A DNA stretch of 12,760 bases, from the NCBI GenBank assembly GCA_041164425.1, contig JBEAPO010000060.1, positions 1-12,760 on the forward strand, given 5' to 3'. Below, in pieces: positions 1 through 6,759 of the stretch; the first letter of the stretch is position 1, and every line of letters starts with the position of its first letter. The stretch comes from F1-20-MAGs119 sp041164425. GTDB taxonomy: Bacteria > Actinomycetota > Acidimicrobiia > Acidimicrobiales > Ilumatobacteraceae. The notes beneath the pieces are model-generated. The model was not told the origin of the DNA and did not search any database. It saw nothing but the letters and a program-made list of their open reading frames with translations. A program made the position numbers and the translations under genes.

Positions 1-817
1 TCGGTGCGGTGTCGGCATTCCACGCATGGTGGATCGGTTGCAGCTGGTAGTAGCCGTTGCCGGCATTCGTGCCGCCGTCGACCAGCAGGTCGTGACCGGT
101 GATGTAGCCCGCCATGTCGGACGCGAGGAACATGACAGGTGCGACGATTTCCGACACTTCACCGAGACGGCGCATCGGTGTGCGCGACGCGATCCACTTG
201 TCCATGCCCATGCCCTCGAGGGCGACGCGGGTCATCTCGGTGATGATGAAGCCCGGGCTGACGGCGTTCACGCGAACGCCGCGGTCGGCCCATTCACAAC
301 CAAGCTGCTGGGTGATGTTGCGCAGCGCGCCCTTCGCGGCGGTGTAGGCGATGATGTTCATCTCGTTTGCACCGCTGCCCATGATCGAGCAGATGTTCAC
401 GATGTTGCCGCTCTTCTTCAACAGCATGTGCAGGCCGACCTCGCGCATGTAGAGGAATGCGCCGCGCAGGTCGACTGCCATGATGTTGTCGAAGGTCTCG
501 GTGGGGAAGCGCTCGGCGCCGATGCCCAGCACATCGGAGATGCCGGCGTTGTTGACGAGGGTGTCGATGCCGCCGAATTCTTTGATGCCCGCGGCGACGA
601 CGCGCTTCACATCGGCTTCGACCGACACGTCGCCGGTGATGCACAGAACCTTGGCGCCGGCCTTCTTGCACACCTCGCCGGTCTGCTCGAGTAGGTCCTT
701 GCTGCGGGCCGTCAGGACGAGGTTCGCCCCAGCCTTTGCGAAGCCCTCGGCGAAGCTGGCACCCAGGCCGTACGACGCGCCCGTGATGAGAACGGTTTTG
801 CCCTTGAAATCGAACAT
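1..817 (-). CDS. Short-chain dehydrogenase/reductase (SDR), C-terminus cut by window edge
   Basis: NAD(P)-dependent oxidoreductase of the classical SDR family, cytosolic; the alcohol/ketone substrate is not readable. 272 codons are visible and the frame is open to the edge. The N-terminal Rossmann motif TGASYGLG lies at residues 12-19 and NNAG at 89-92. The active site is Ser144 with YTAAK at 158-162 (Tyr158, Lys162), followed by the SPGF loop at 187-190 and the family-typical VDGGTNAGNGYY near the C-terminus. Classical SDRs are about 250-280 residues, so little is missing. The start is the ATG at 817-815, preceded by an AGGGGG ribosome binding site about 7 bases upstream. A TATTTT on the minus strand at 867-862 could be a -10 box, but no convincing -35 was found. 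It is divergent from the gene at 968. Family assignment is firm; the role in acyl-CoA metabolism is inferred only from neighbours. Confidence 0.93.
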   Translation of the reverse strand, partial: MFDFKGKTVLITGASYGLGASFAEGFAKAGANLVLTARSKDLLEQTGEVCKKAGAKVLCITGDVSVEADVKRVVAAGIKEFGGIDTLVNNAGISDVLGIGAERFPTETFDNIMAVDLRGAFLYMREVGLHMLLKKSGNIVNICSIMGSGANEMNIIAYTAAKGALRNITQQLGCEWADRGVRVNAVSPGFIITEMTRVALEGMGMDKWIASRTPMRRLGEVSEIVAPVMFLASDMAGYITGHDLLVDGGTNAGNGYYQLQPIHHAWNADTAP

Positions 818-967
818 GAGTGACCCCCTGATGCGGCTGCCCGGTGCGGGCTGAAAACCCGAAAATAGTGGCTCTACGGGCCGTGGTGCGAATGGAACTT
901 GCGGCTCGAACTTCGTGTGACACCCATTGGCCACACTTCAGGTTTTCTTGGCGGAAAGGGGCCCACT

Positions 968-1363
968 TTGTCAACGACCAACCCGGCAACCAGCAACCCG
1001 ATCGGTGCCCCCGACGACCCCGACCAGGCGGTCTATCGGCGCCTGGTGCGTGCGCTCGGCGACCTCACGATCGATCCGCGACCGGTCGGCGACGAGCCCC
1101 AGCGTTGGGCGACCCTCGACACCTGCGACGGCGAAACCGTCGTTGCATTCGGATCACTGTCACTCGACACGGCTGCGCGTCTCGCGAACCTGCTCGAAGA
1201 CCTTGGGTCCGGTGCACCGTCGCCGTCGATCACGTCGACCGCCGATGACGTGCACGATCCCGACGGCGCGGGAGAGTACGCCATGGCAGCGTTCGAGCCG
1301 GTGGCCTCACCGCTCGAGCCGTTCCAGACCGCGTCGCGTCACCATCCCCGGACAGCGTGGTGA
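968..1363 (+). CDS. Hypothetical 131-residue acidic protein, TTG start
   Basis: I do not recognise this protein. The frame is open from about 899, but the best start is TTG at 968, with GGAAAGGGG at 953-961 placing a ribosome binding site 6 bases before it. No ATG start with a comparable site is visible. The product has a low-complexity Ser/Thr/Asn/Pro leader (residues 1-18), a helix-like stretch DQAVYRRLVRALGDL (19-33), a strand-like WATLDTCDGETVVAFGSL (48-64) and a helix-like DTAARLANLLEDL (67-79). A Pro/Ser/His-rich tail follows. There is no signal peptide or membrane segment. Its TGA at 1361-1363 is 7 bases before the next gene, so the two are probably co-transcribed and translationally coupled, suggesting related jobs. 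Confidence that it is a real gene rests on that arrangement, the ribosome binding site and sensible composition. Confidence 0.6.
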   Translation: MSTTNPATSNPIGAPDDPDQAVYRRLVRALGDLTIDPRPVGDEPQRWATLDTCDGETVVAFGSLSLDTAARLANLLEDLGSGAPSPSITSTADDVHDPDGAGEYAMAAFEPVASPLEPFQTASRHHPRTAW

Positions 1364-1370
1364 GACGACG

Positions 1371-2510
1371 ATGAGCCCGTTCGATCGCATCGGCCTCGGT
1401 GCCAACCCGCAAACGATTTCCTTCGACGAGTGGTGGCGTATGTGGCACTTCGTCAATGCATTCGAGGCCAAGGACTCTCAGTTCTTCCGCGTGTGGCTCG
1501 AGGTCGCGGGTGGTCGTCGTACGTGGCACATCGCGTCCCCGCGGTTCCACTTCGAGTTCTGCACCGCCGACGAAAGTGCATCGGGCACCTTCGCGGTGCC
1601 GATGCCCGTACGGGTCTTCCATGCGATGACCGACATCGCAACCACCGCATTCGACTCGACGTTGGCACTTGCGGACAACAACTCGCTCACCATTACATCC
1701 GGTGATGCGAGTCTCGTGTTCGACATCCCCGTACACCATCCGGGAACAGACTTCGTCCTCGGCTCGGTCGACTGCACCGCAGTTGTCCCAGCGAAACGCC
1801 TCGCCGACGTTCTCGATGCAGCGCGCACACCGCCCATCGGCATCGACATCGTCGGATACGGGCCGCCACTGTGGTGTGTCATCGGTAACGGGAAGGTCAC
1901 CTTTCACTCCGACTGGTCGTCGTACGACCACGGCCGTGCAACGGTGTCGGTCGACGCGGAGACGCGTGGCGAAGCCCAGTTCCACAGTGCGGTCAGCGTG
2001 GTTTCACGGGTGTTGCGTGACTTCACCGCCATCGATGACGGCGATGAAACAGTGACGCTCGAAGTCGACGGACCGACGGGTTCGGTGTGCCGCGTCGTGG
2101 CATCCGAGTGGATTCTCACGTGTCCGTTCATCGACCCGGTCGCCCAGGAATGGGGCGGCACGATGCGTCGCGAACTCATCTCGTCGGGCGTCGAATACCA
2201 GCGCGACGGTGAGCGAGCGGTCGAATACCTCCTCGACGGAGTGCAGGTGCGTGCCCAGGTGCACGGCGGGCGCCATCCGGTGTGCCGCCTCTCGGCGATC
2301 GTCGCCCGCAATGTTGCGTGCAGCGAGTTTCTGTTGAACGAACTGAACGACTGGAACATGTCGCACGCAGGCATGAAGTTCTGGTGGGAGGCCGGCAAGG
2401 TGGTCGCCGTGGTCGACCTTGACTCGATTCACATGGCCGACATCTGCACTGAGTCGGCACGCCTGGCCGCTGCGGTGTTGCGCCTCGCGACACCCACCGC
2501 GGCGCTCTGA
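1371..2510 (+). CDS. Unknown 379-residue protein; possible sliding-clamp-like repeats plus YbjN-like C-terminus
   Basis: Not a family I can name with certainty. The chosen start is ATG 1371, just after the upstream stop; the frame runs further upstream, but that part is Pro/Arg/Thr-rich and overlaps the 968-1363 gene, so it is a shadow. Residues 71-130, 131-197 and 200-257 look like successive helix-then-strands units, for example VPMPVRVFHAMTDI and VVPAKRLADVLDAA, each followed by short hydrophobic strands. This rhythm recalls the processivity-clamp fold. Residues about 268-375 have the helix-strand pattern of YbjN/sensory-transduction-regulator proteins, including LLNELNDWNMSHAGMKFWW and VVAVVDLD. 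An aromatic patch, WWRMWHFVNAF, lies at 21-31. No signal peptide or membrane helix. It ends 15 bp from the convergent thiolase gene, with no clear terminator between them. The reading frame is confidently coding; the fold statements are inference. Confidence 0.75.
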   Translation: MSPFDRIGLGANPQTISFDEWWRMWHFVNAFEAKDSQFFRVWLEVAGGRRTWHIASPRFHFEFCTADESASGTFAVPMPVRVFHAMTDIATTAFDSTLALADNNSLTITSGDASLVFDIPVHHPGTDFVLGSVDCTAVVPAKRLADVLDAARTPPIGIDIVGYGPPLWCVIGNGKVTFHSDWSSYDHGRATVSVDAETRGEAQFHSAVSVVSRVLRDFTAIDDGDETVTLEVDGPTGSVCRVVASEWILTCPFIDPVAQEWGGTMRRELISSGVEYQRDGERAVEYLLDGVQVRAQVHGGRHPVCRLSAIVARNVACSEFLLNELNDWNMSHAGMKFWWEAGKVVAVVDLDSIHMADICTESARLAAAVLRLATPTAAL

Positions 2511-2525
2511 CGGGATTTTAATGTC

Positions 2526-3794
2526 TCAGGGTCGCTCGAGGATCGTGACGGCGCATGCGGCCTCTTCGAGGCCGATGACACCGCCCCCGTTCTCGGCGAG
2601 CGCGAGTCGTGCATTCGGCACCTGCCGTGGGCCGGCTTCCCCTCGCAACTGAACGACGAGCTCGTACACCATCGACAGCCCGGTGGCACCTACGGGATGT
2701 CCCTTCGACACCAAGCCGCCCGACGTGTTGATTGGGATGGACCCACCGGGACCAGTTTCCCCGGACTCGACGAAGCCGCCTCCCTGCCCGATCGGGCAGA
2801 AGCCGAGCATTTCGGTTTGGTAGATCTCACAGAAAGCAGTCGCGTCGTGAACTTCAGCGACATCTATGTCGCTGGGCTCGACGCCCGCACGTTCGTAGGC
2901 GCGATGAGCGGCATGGTAGGAGAGTGATGGTTCGTCGAATGCGCGGTACTTTCCGCCCGTAAGCGCAGTCGCTGCCACTCGGACGGCACGTGACCGGACG
3001 GATTCGGGAAGTGACTTCAGATAATCATCCGAGCAGACAATCGCTGCCGCACCACCGTCGCCTATCGGTGCGCACATCGACCGCGTCAGTGGAAATGAAA
3101 TCGGACGGTCGTTCAGCACCTCGTCGGTGGTCATCGGGAAGCGGTATTGCGCTTTGGGGTTCTCCACCGCGTACGTATGGTTCTTTGCTGCTGCGTGGGC
3201 AATTTGCCGTTGTGTCGTACCGAAGAGTTTCATGTGGAGTGCAGCCTGGATGCCGTAGGTCTCCATGAAGATCGTGTGGCCTTCGCCTTTGTCAAAGCTG
3301 CAACCGGCGAAGCTTGCGGCGCGGTCGTACTCGTCGAAGAGTCGATCAAGATCGAAGTTGTCGACTCCCGAGTAATACGAGTCGAACATCACCTGTCGGA
3401 CCGCGGGATCCTTGTCGGCGCCCGGTCGGTAGATCTTTTCGACTCCGATGGCGAGTGACACGTTGGTTTCGCCACTCACAATGTCCTTTACGGCTCCTTG
3501 CAGAGCCATTGATGCCGTGGCACAGGCTCCCTCGACATTCGTCATCGGCACGCGCTCGGGGAAAAGCCCTTCGTCAACCATTTCGACGAAGCAGGTCTGC
3601 CCGCGGACACCGCCCTGTCCCCACGTGTGCATGAGGCAGTTACCGAACCATGCTGAACCGATGTCGGATCCATCGGTCATGCCGACGTCGCTGAGCACCC
3701 CGAGATAGGTCTCGCGGGCGAGCGACTTCAGCGAGTCGTCGGGCCGCCGGGCAAACGGCGTGCTGTGGGTGCCGATGATCCAAACATTCGTCAT
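2526..3794 (-). CDS. Thiolase-family protein (acetyl-CoA acetyltransferase / lipid-transfer type)
   Basis: Thiolase-superfamily enzyme of 422 residues, expected to cleave 3-ketoacyl-CoA or condense acyl-CoAs in the cytosol. The nucleophile is Cys91 in EGACATAS; HDATAFCE begins at 316, and the C-terminal catalytic histidine is in KGHPVGATG (His366). Instead of the classical CxG motif carrying the second catalytic cysteine, it has ENGGG at 401-405, a variant I associate with SCP-x/lipid-transfer-like thiolases; the nearest cysteine is Cys414. The start ATG at 3794-3792 has GAGG upstream. It lies 9 bp downstream of the TetR gene and is almost certainly co-transcribed with it, so a ligand of that regulator is probably a substrate or product of this pathway. 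Members of this subgroup often work with a small DUF35/OB-fold partner; none is adjacent here. The family call is firm; the substrate and the direction of the reaction are unknown. Confidence 0.92.
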   Translation of the reverse strand: MTNVWIIGTHSTPFARRPDDSLKSLARETYLGVLSDVGMTDGSDIGSAWFGNCLMHTWGQGGVRGQTCFVEMVDEGLFPERVPMTNVEGACATASMALQGAVKDIVSGETNVSLAIGVEKIYRPGADKDPAVRQVMFDSYYSGVDNFDLDRLFDEYDRAASFAGCSFDKGEGHTIFMETYGIQAALHMKLFGTTQRQIAHAAAKNHTYAVENPKAQYRFPMTTDEVLNDRPISFPLTRSMCAPIGDGGAAAIVCSDDYLKSLPESVRSRAVRVAATALTGGKYRAFDEPSLSYHAAHRAYERAGVEPSDIDVAEVHDATAFCEIYQTEMLGFCPIGQGGGFVESGETGPGGSIPINTSGGLVSKGHPVGATGLSMVYELVVQLRGEAGPRQVPNARLALAENGGGVIGLEEAACAVTILERP

Positions 3795-3803
3795 TGTGGG
3801 GCC

Positions 3804-4436
3804 TCAGGCGGTCTTGCGTGCTGCTGTGCGGGGCTTTGCCGACTTGACGGCACTGGCAGAGTTCGACCGGTTGATGAGTCCCGCGAGAAACATGTCGCAG
3901 AACTGGTCGGCGATCGCATCGGCACGAAGTGGACCCTCGGGTCGGTACCAATGGGTGAGCCAGTTCAGTGAACCGATGATGCCCAAAGTCGCAATACGGG
4001 GGTTCGTGAGCGGAGCGAACTCGCCGGCATCGACGCCTTCACGGACGATCGATTCGAGGAGCTCAAGATATTCGCGGTCCATCGCGGACCACTCCTTCAT
4101 TTTCCGATGCCCCGCGATTTCCTGCAGATAGACCGACGCGTAGACGAAGTTAGTCTCAAGAACCTTGAGGTGAGAACGAGTCGCGCGCCTGATTTTCTCG
4201 GTGGGGGGCAGATCTGTCTGCGAAAGTTCGCGCAAGCCGATGAGAATCTCCTGTGCGGGTTCACGCACGACGGCAAAAAGCAGATCTTCTTTCGTATCGA
4301 TGTAGTGGTAGAGGCTGCCTTTCCAAATTCCAACGGCGGAGGCGATGTCCTCAAGAGAAGTGGCGGAGAAGCCCTTTGTGCGGAACGCCTCGGCTGCGGC
4401 CTCCACGATTTCGTTCCAGCGGCTTGGACGCGGCAT
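3804..4436 (-). CDS. TetR/AcrR family transcriptional regulator
   Basis: DNA-binding repressor of 210 residues. The N-terminal TetR helix-turn-helix spans about residues 9-55, with FRTKGFSATSLEDIASAVGI and the diagnostic SLYHYIDTKEDLL. The C-terminal ligand-binding part contains NWLTHWYRPEGPL (158-170), resembling the KstR2/acyl-CoA-responsive branch of TetR proteins. It ends in a lysine/arginine-rich tail (about 198-210) that is unlike the core and may be disordered. The start is ATG 4436, chosen because AAGGAGGG precedes it at ideal spacing; the frame remains open far upstream, but that stretch lies opposite the VOC gene and is a shadow. It is transcribed divergently from the VOC gene and directly followed by the thiolase gene. 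It probably represses itself and its neighbours through the 4498-4517 site, with an acyl-CoA as the likely inducer. The family is certain; ligand and targets are inferred. Confidence 0.93.
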   Translation of the reverse strand: MPRPSRWNEIVEAAAEAFRTKGFSATSLEDIASAVGIWKGSLYHYIDTKEDLLFAVVREPAQEILIGLRELSQTDLPPTEKIRRATRSHLKVLETNFVYASVYLQEIAGHRKMKEWSAMDREYLELLESIVREGVDAGEFAPLTNPRIATLGIIGSLNWLTHWYRPEGPLRADAIADQFCDMFLAGLINRSNSASAVKSAKPRTAARKTA

Positions 4437-4491
4437 GTTCCCTCCTTTCGACGGCCCATTTTGATCGTTACACCTCCGCAAACAACGCCAG

Positions 4492-4520
4492 GTGAAATGA
4501 AACGACCGTTTGGTTATTGT
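4492..4520 (+). promoter_or_regulatory. Candidate promoter of the VOC-ligase operon
   Basis: GTGAAA at 4492-4497 and TATTGT at 4515-4520 each match 4 of 6 positions of the sigma-70 -35 and -10 consensus and are separated by 17 bp. Transcription would begin near 4527, giving a very short leader before ATG 4536. The putative operator at 4498-4517 fills the spacer and overlaps the -10 box, the geometry expected for repression. The match to consensus is modest, so this is a suggestion. Confidence 0.35.
4498..4517 (-). promoter_or_regulatory. Candidate TetR operator (site 1) between TetR and VOC genes
   Basis: On the minus strand the site reads ATAACCAAACGGTCGTTTCA. It contains the near-perfect dyad AAACG-gt-CGTTT (4500-4511). 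It agrees with the site at 6687-6706 in 16 of 20 positions, including the first 11 without a break. It lies 61 bases upstream of the TetR start, in the same orientation as the second site has toward the cupin start (53 bases). Location beside a TetR gene, dyad symmetry and recurrence make an operator the best reading; binding is not shown. Confidence 0.55.
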
Positions 4521-4535
4521 ACGTATCGGGGGACA

Positions 4536-5036
4536 ATGGGCGTAACCAGGGCCAAGTACATGGGGATCAGCGTTTCCGACGTGGAGCGATCCCTCGTCTT
4601 CTATCGTGTCGTTCTCGGCCTTGATCCCGTCATGGACATGGACGTCGAACGACATGCGGGACTCGACGCCGTGGTCGCCATGACCGACACGGTTGGTCGG
4701 GTGGTCATGTTGGCGGCGTGGGACAGTCTCGTCGAGATGTGGTGTCATGAAAACCCCGTGGGGCGACCGCTGCCGAACGATTACCAGGCGGCCGATAGAG
4801 GGGTCACGCACGTTGCGCTTCAGGTCGAAGTTGTGGATGCTACGTATCGACGAGTCGATGCTGGCTTCCGAGCAAAGTCGAACCCCGTTTACCTCGGGAT
4901 CCACGAGACGTGTTGCGTGCACGGTCCTGATGACGAAATTATCGAACTGTTCGAGGACAGGTCCGATCGCGAAATGATGGCCCGCGTCACGCGCTGCACG
5001 ATCGAACGCCGACTTGCCCTTCGCAGTAGTTCGTGA
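4536..5036 (+). CDS. VOC (glyoxalase/dioxygenase fold) family protein
   Basis: Single-chain VOC protein of 166 residues with two beta-alpha-beta-beta-beta modules. The first begins YMGISVSDVERSLVFYRVVLGL (residues 8-29), the second THVALQVEVVDATYRRV (91-107). The family binds a divalent metal and performs isomerisation, epimerisation, lyase or ring-cleavage chemistry; methylmalonyl-CoA epimerase-like proteins belong here. Candidate metal ligands by position are Glu67, His92 and Glu137. The usual first-strand histidine is replaced by Tyr8, so metal binding may be altered. The start is ATG 4536, with GGGGGA just upstream. An in-frame ATG at 4497 would add 13 residues but would put the putative operator and -10 box inside the gene. 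The acyl-CoA ligase follows after 48 bp, probably in the same operon. The final 25 residues are Arg-rich and probably variable. The family is sure; the reaction is unknown. Confidence 0.85.
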   Translation: MGVTRAKYMGISVSDVERSLVFYRVVLGLDPVMDMDVERHAGLDAVVAMTDTVGRVVMLAAWDSLVEMWCHENPVGRPLPNDYQAADRGVTHVALQVEVVDATYRRVDAGFRAKSNPVYLGIHETCCVHGPDDEIIELFEDRSDREMMARVTRCTIERRLALRSSS

Positions 5037-5084
5037 CTGCCGCGTGCTGACATGGACCGCGACGAAGGAAGAAAGGAACCCAAC

Positions 5085-6656
5085 ATGCCAAAACAGCCGA
5101 TAAGGGGCCTCACGGTCACCGGTCTCATGCGTCAGGCGGCGCTCTACAACTCCCGGCGCCTCGCCGTGAAGCACGGCGATCGTTCGCTCACATTTGCCGA
5201 GGCATGGGAGCGTGGCATTCGAATGGCTAACGGGCTCCGTGCGCTCGGTTTGAGACCGGGAGATCGAGTGGGGGTTCTCGAAGACAACTCAGTCGACGCC
5301 CAAGATTTTTTCCTCGGTGCCGCGATCGCCGGCCTTGTGAGAGTGCCGCTGTACGCACGTAATTCGATCGAGAGTCATGAGCACATGCTTGGTCACACCG
5401 GTTGCCGTGCGGTGGTGGTTGCCGACAAATACCGGGACGATATGGACGATATGACCTCAAAGCTGGCTGACCTGCAACACGTCCTTGTGCGTGATGAGGG
5501 ATACGAACAGTGGTTGGCATCTTGCTCCGCAGATGATCCGATGGTCGAGATCGAACCCGATGATTGGTACATCATCCGCCACACTGGTGGAACAACCGGC
5601 AAGCCGAAGGGAGTGGCCTACAGTCACAAATCTTGGCTCGCTGCGGGCCGCGATTGGTTCTACAACTTTCCGCCCATGGATGCGGGTGAAGTGTGCATGC
5701 ATGTCGGGCCGATTTCTCATGGCAGCGGCTATCTCTACACGCCGACTTGGCTCTCGGGCGGCACCAACCTTCTTCTCGATCATTTTGATGCGCGCGAGAC
5801 GCTGCACTTGATGGCGTCCGAAAAAGTGTCATTCATGTTCATGGTCCCGGCAATGTTGAATGCGGTTGCTCGCGATCCTCTCGCTCGTGAACTGGATTTC
5901 TCGGCGTTGAAAGTGATCCAGATCGGCGGGGCGCCGATCGCCGACGACACTGCACTACTGGCGCGTGAGGTGTTCGGTGACGTCTTGTATCAGGGCTACG
6001 GCCAGACCGAAGCGTTGCCCGTGTGCATGATGGGTCCCAAAGAATGGTTCTCCGAGGTGCCCGGCTCGCGTCCTCTTCGCTCAGCGGGACGTGCTCTTCC
6101 CTTCGCCTACCTTGAGATTCGGGACCCCGAAGATTCAGCCGTTGCTCTGCCGATTGGAGAAGAGGGTGAGATTGCAATTCGTTGCGACGGTCAGATGCTT
6201 GGTTTCTGGGAGAACAAGGCTGCGACGAAAGAGCGAATGTCGATGGACGGCTTCGTTCTGACCGGGGACATCGGGAAGTTGGATGAGAACGGCTATCTCT
6301 ACGTCCTTGACCGAAAAGACGACATGATCATTTCGGGCGGATTCAATATCTGGCCCGCCGAGTTGGAAAACGCAATCCTCGGCCATCCGGGAGTAGTTGA
6401 GGTTGCCGTGTTCGCAATCCCACATGAGCGTTGGGGCGAGAGCCCTGCGGCAATGTGTGTGACCGCGCCGGGGGCGCAGGTCTCGGCCGATGACATCAAG
6501 AACCTGTGTTCCCGCGTGCTTGGTTCCTACAAGAAGCCGGCCGAGGTCTTCTTCCAAACTGATCCGCTGCCGAAGAGTCCCGTGGGCAAGGTGCAGCGCA
6601 AGGTCCTGCGCGAGCCTTTTTGGGCGGACCAAGAGCGTCGCGTCGCAGGCAACTGA
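5085..6656 (+). CDS. Acyl-CoA synthetase / CoA ligase (ANL superfamily)
   Basis: Adenylates a carboxylic acid with ATP and transfers it to CoA, releasing AMP. All ANL core motifs are present in 523 residues: the phosphate loop HTGGTTGKPKG (166-176), the GYGQTE motif (304-309), TGD (393-395), DRKDDMIISGGFNIWP (409-424) at the hinge between domains, and the adenylation lysine in PKSPVGK (Lys502). The length is usual for FadD-type ligases. The start is ATG 5085, because AAGGAA sits 7 bases upstream; an in-frame ATG at 5052 lacks such a site. It is downstream of the VOC gene and upstream of the cupin, separated from the latter by a hairpin and a putative operator. Presumably it supplies the CoA thioester worked on by the thiolase and the other cluster enzymes. 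Fatty, steroid-derived and aromatic acids are all possible substrates; the sequence does not decide. Confidence 0.95.
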   Translation: MPKQPIRGLTVTGLMRQAALYNSRRLAVKHGDRSLTFAEAWERGIRMANGLRALGLRPGDRVGVLEDNSVDAQDFFLGAAIAGLVRVPLYARNSIESHEHMLGHTGCRAVVVADKYRDDMDDMTSKLADLQHVLVRDEGYEQWLASCSADDPMVEIEPDDWYIIRHTGGTTGKPKGVAYSHKSWLAAGRDWFYNFPPMDAGEVCMHVGPISHGSGYLYTPTWLSGGTNLLLDHFDARETLHLMASEKVSFMFMVPAMLNAVARDPLARELDFSALKVIQIGGAPIADDTALLAREVFGDVLYQGYGQTEALPVCMMGPKEWFSEVPGSRPLRSAGRALPFAYLEIRDPEDSAVALPIGEEGEIAIRCDGQMLGFWENKAATKERMSMDGFVLTGDIGKLDENGYLYVLDRKDDMIISGGFNIWPAELENAILGHPGVVEVAVFAIPHERWGESPAAMCVTAPGAQVSADDIKNLCSRVLGSYKKPAEVFFQTDPLPKSPVGKVQRKVLREPFWADQERRVAGN

Positions 6657-6658
6657 AC

Positions 6659-6673
6659 CGAGGCGCCGCCTCG
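6659..6673 (+). terminator. Short GC hairpin after the ligase gene
   Basis: CGAGGC-gcc-GCCTCG forms a perfect 6-bp stem with a 3-base loop, starting 3 bases after the ligase stop. There is no T-run behind it (TTGGTGCATC follows), so it may only attenuate or protect the 3' end rather than terminate. The cupin then has its own upstream regulatory region. Confidence 0.35.
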
Positions 6674-6686
6674 TTGGTGCATCTTG

Positions 6687-6706
6687 ATAACCAAACGCTT
6701 GTTGCG
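6687..6706 (+). promoter_or_regulatory. Candidate TetR operator (site 2) upstream of the cupin gene
   Basis: Reads ATAACCAAACGCTTGTTGCG. The first 11 bases are identical to site 1 at 4498-4517, and 5 of the following 9 also agree. The central AAC-n4-GTT symmetry is kept although the inner CG pair is lost. It lies 53 bases upstream of the cupin start codon. A shared operator for the cluster's TetR protein is the simplest explanation; a shared activator or promoter element cannot be excluded. Confidence 0.5.
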
Positions 6707-6759
6707 GTAACGTGCTTTCCGTCACACACGCCACGTAACCGAAAACCACTGGGGGGAGT

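Noticed and set aside
26..694. Plus-strand open frame of 222 codons opposite the SDR gene
   Set aside because: Shadow of the SDR gene, with repetitive Asp/His/Ala/Val composition and no domain.
851..868. CGGG-n7-CCCG hairpin before the SDR gene
   Set aside because: Only a 4-bp stem and upstream of a start, too weak to call a regulatory structure.
927..1370. N-terminal extension of the 379-residue protein to 527 residues
   Set aside because: The extension is Pro/Arg/Thr-rich and overlaps the 968-1363 gene in another frame.
4497..4535. Upstream ATG for the VOC protein at 4497
   Set aside because: The extra 13 residues lie before the family core, and the start would place the operator-like dyad and -10 box inside the coding region. 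It is kept only as an alternative.
4437..5174. N-terminal extension of the TetR frame to 456 residues
   Set aside because: It overlaps the VOC gene on the other strand, and the TetR domain with an ideal ribosome binding site starts at 4436.
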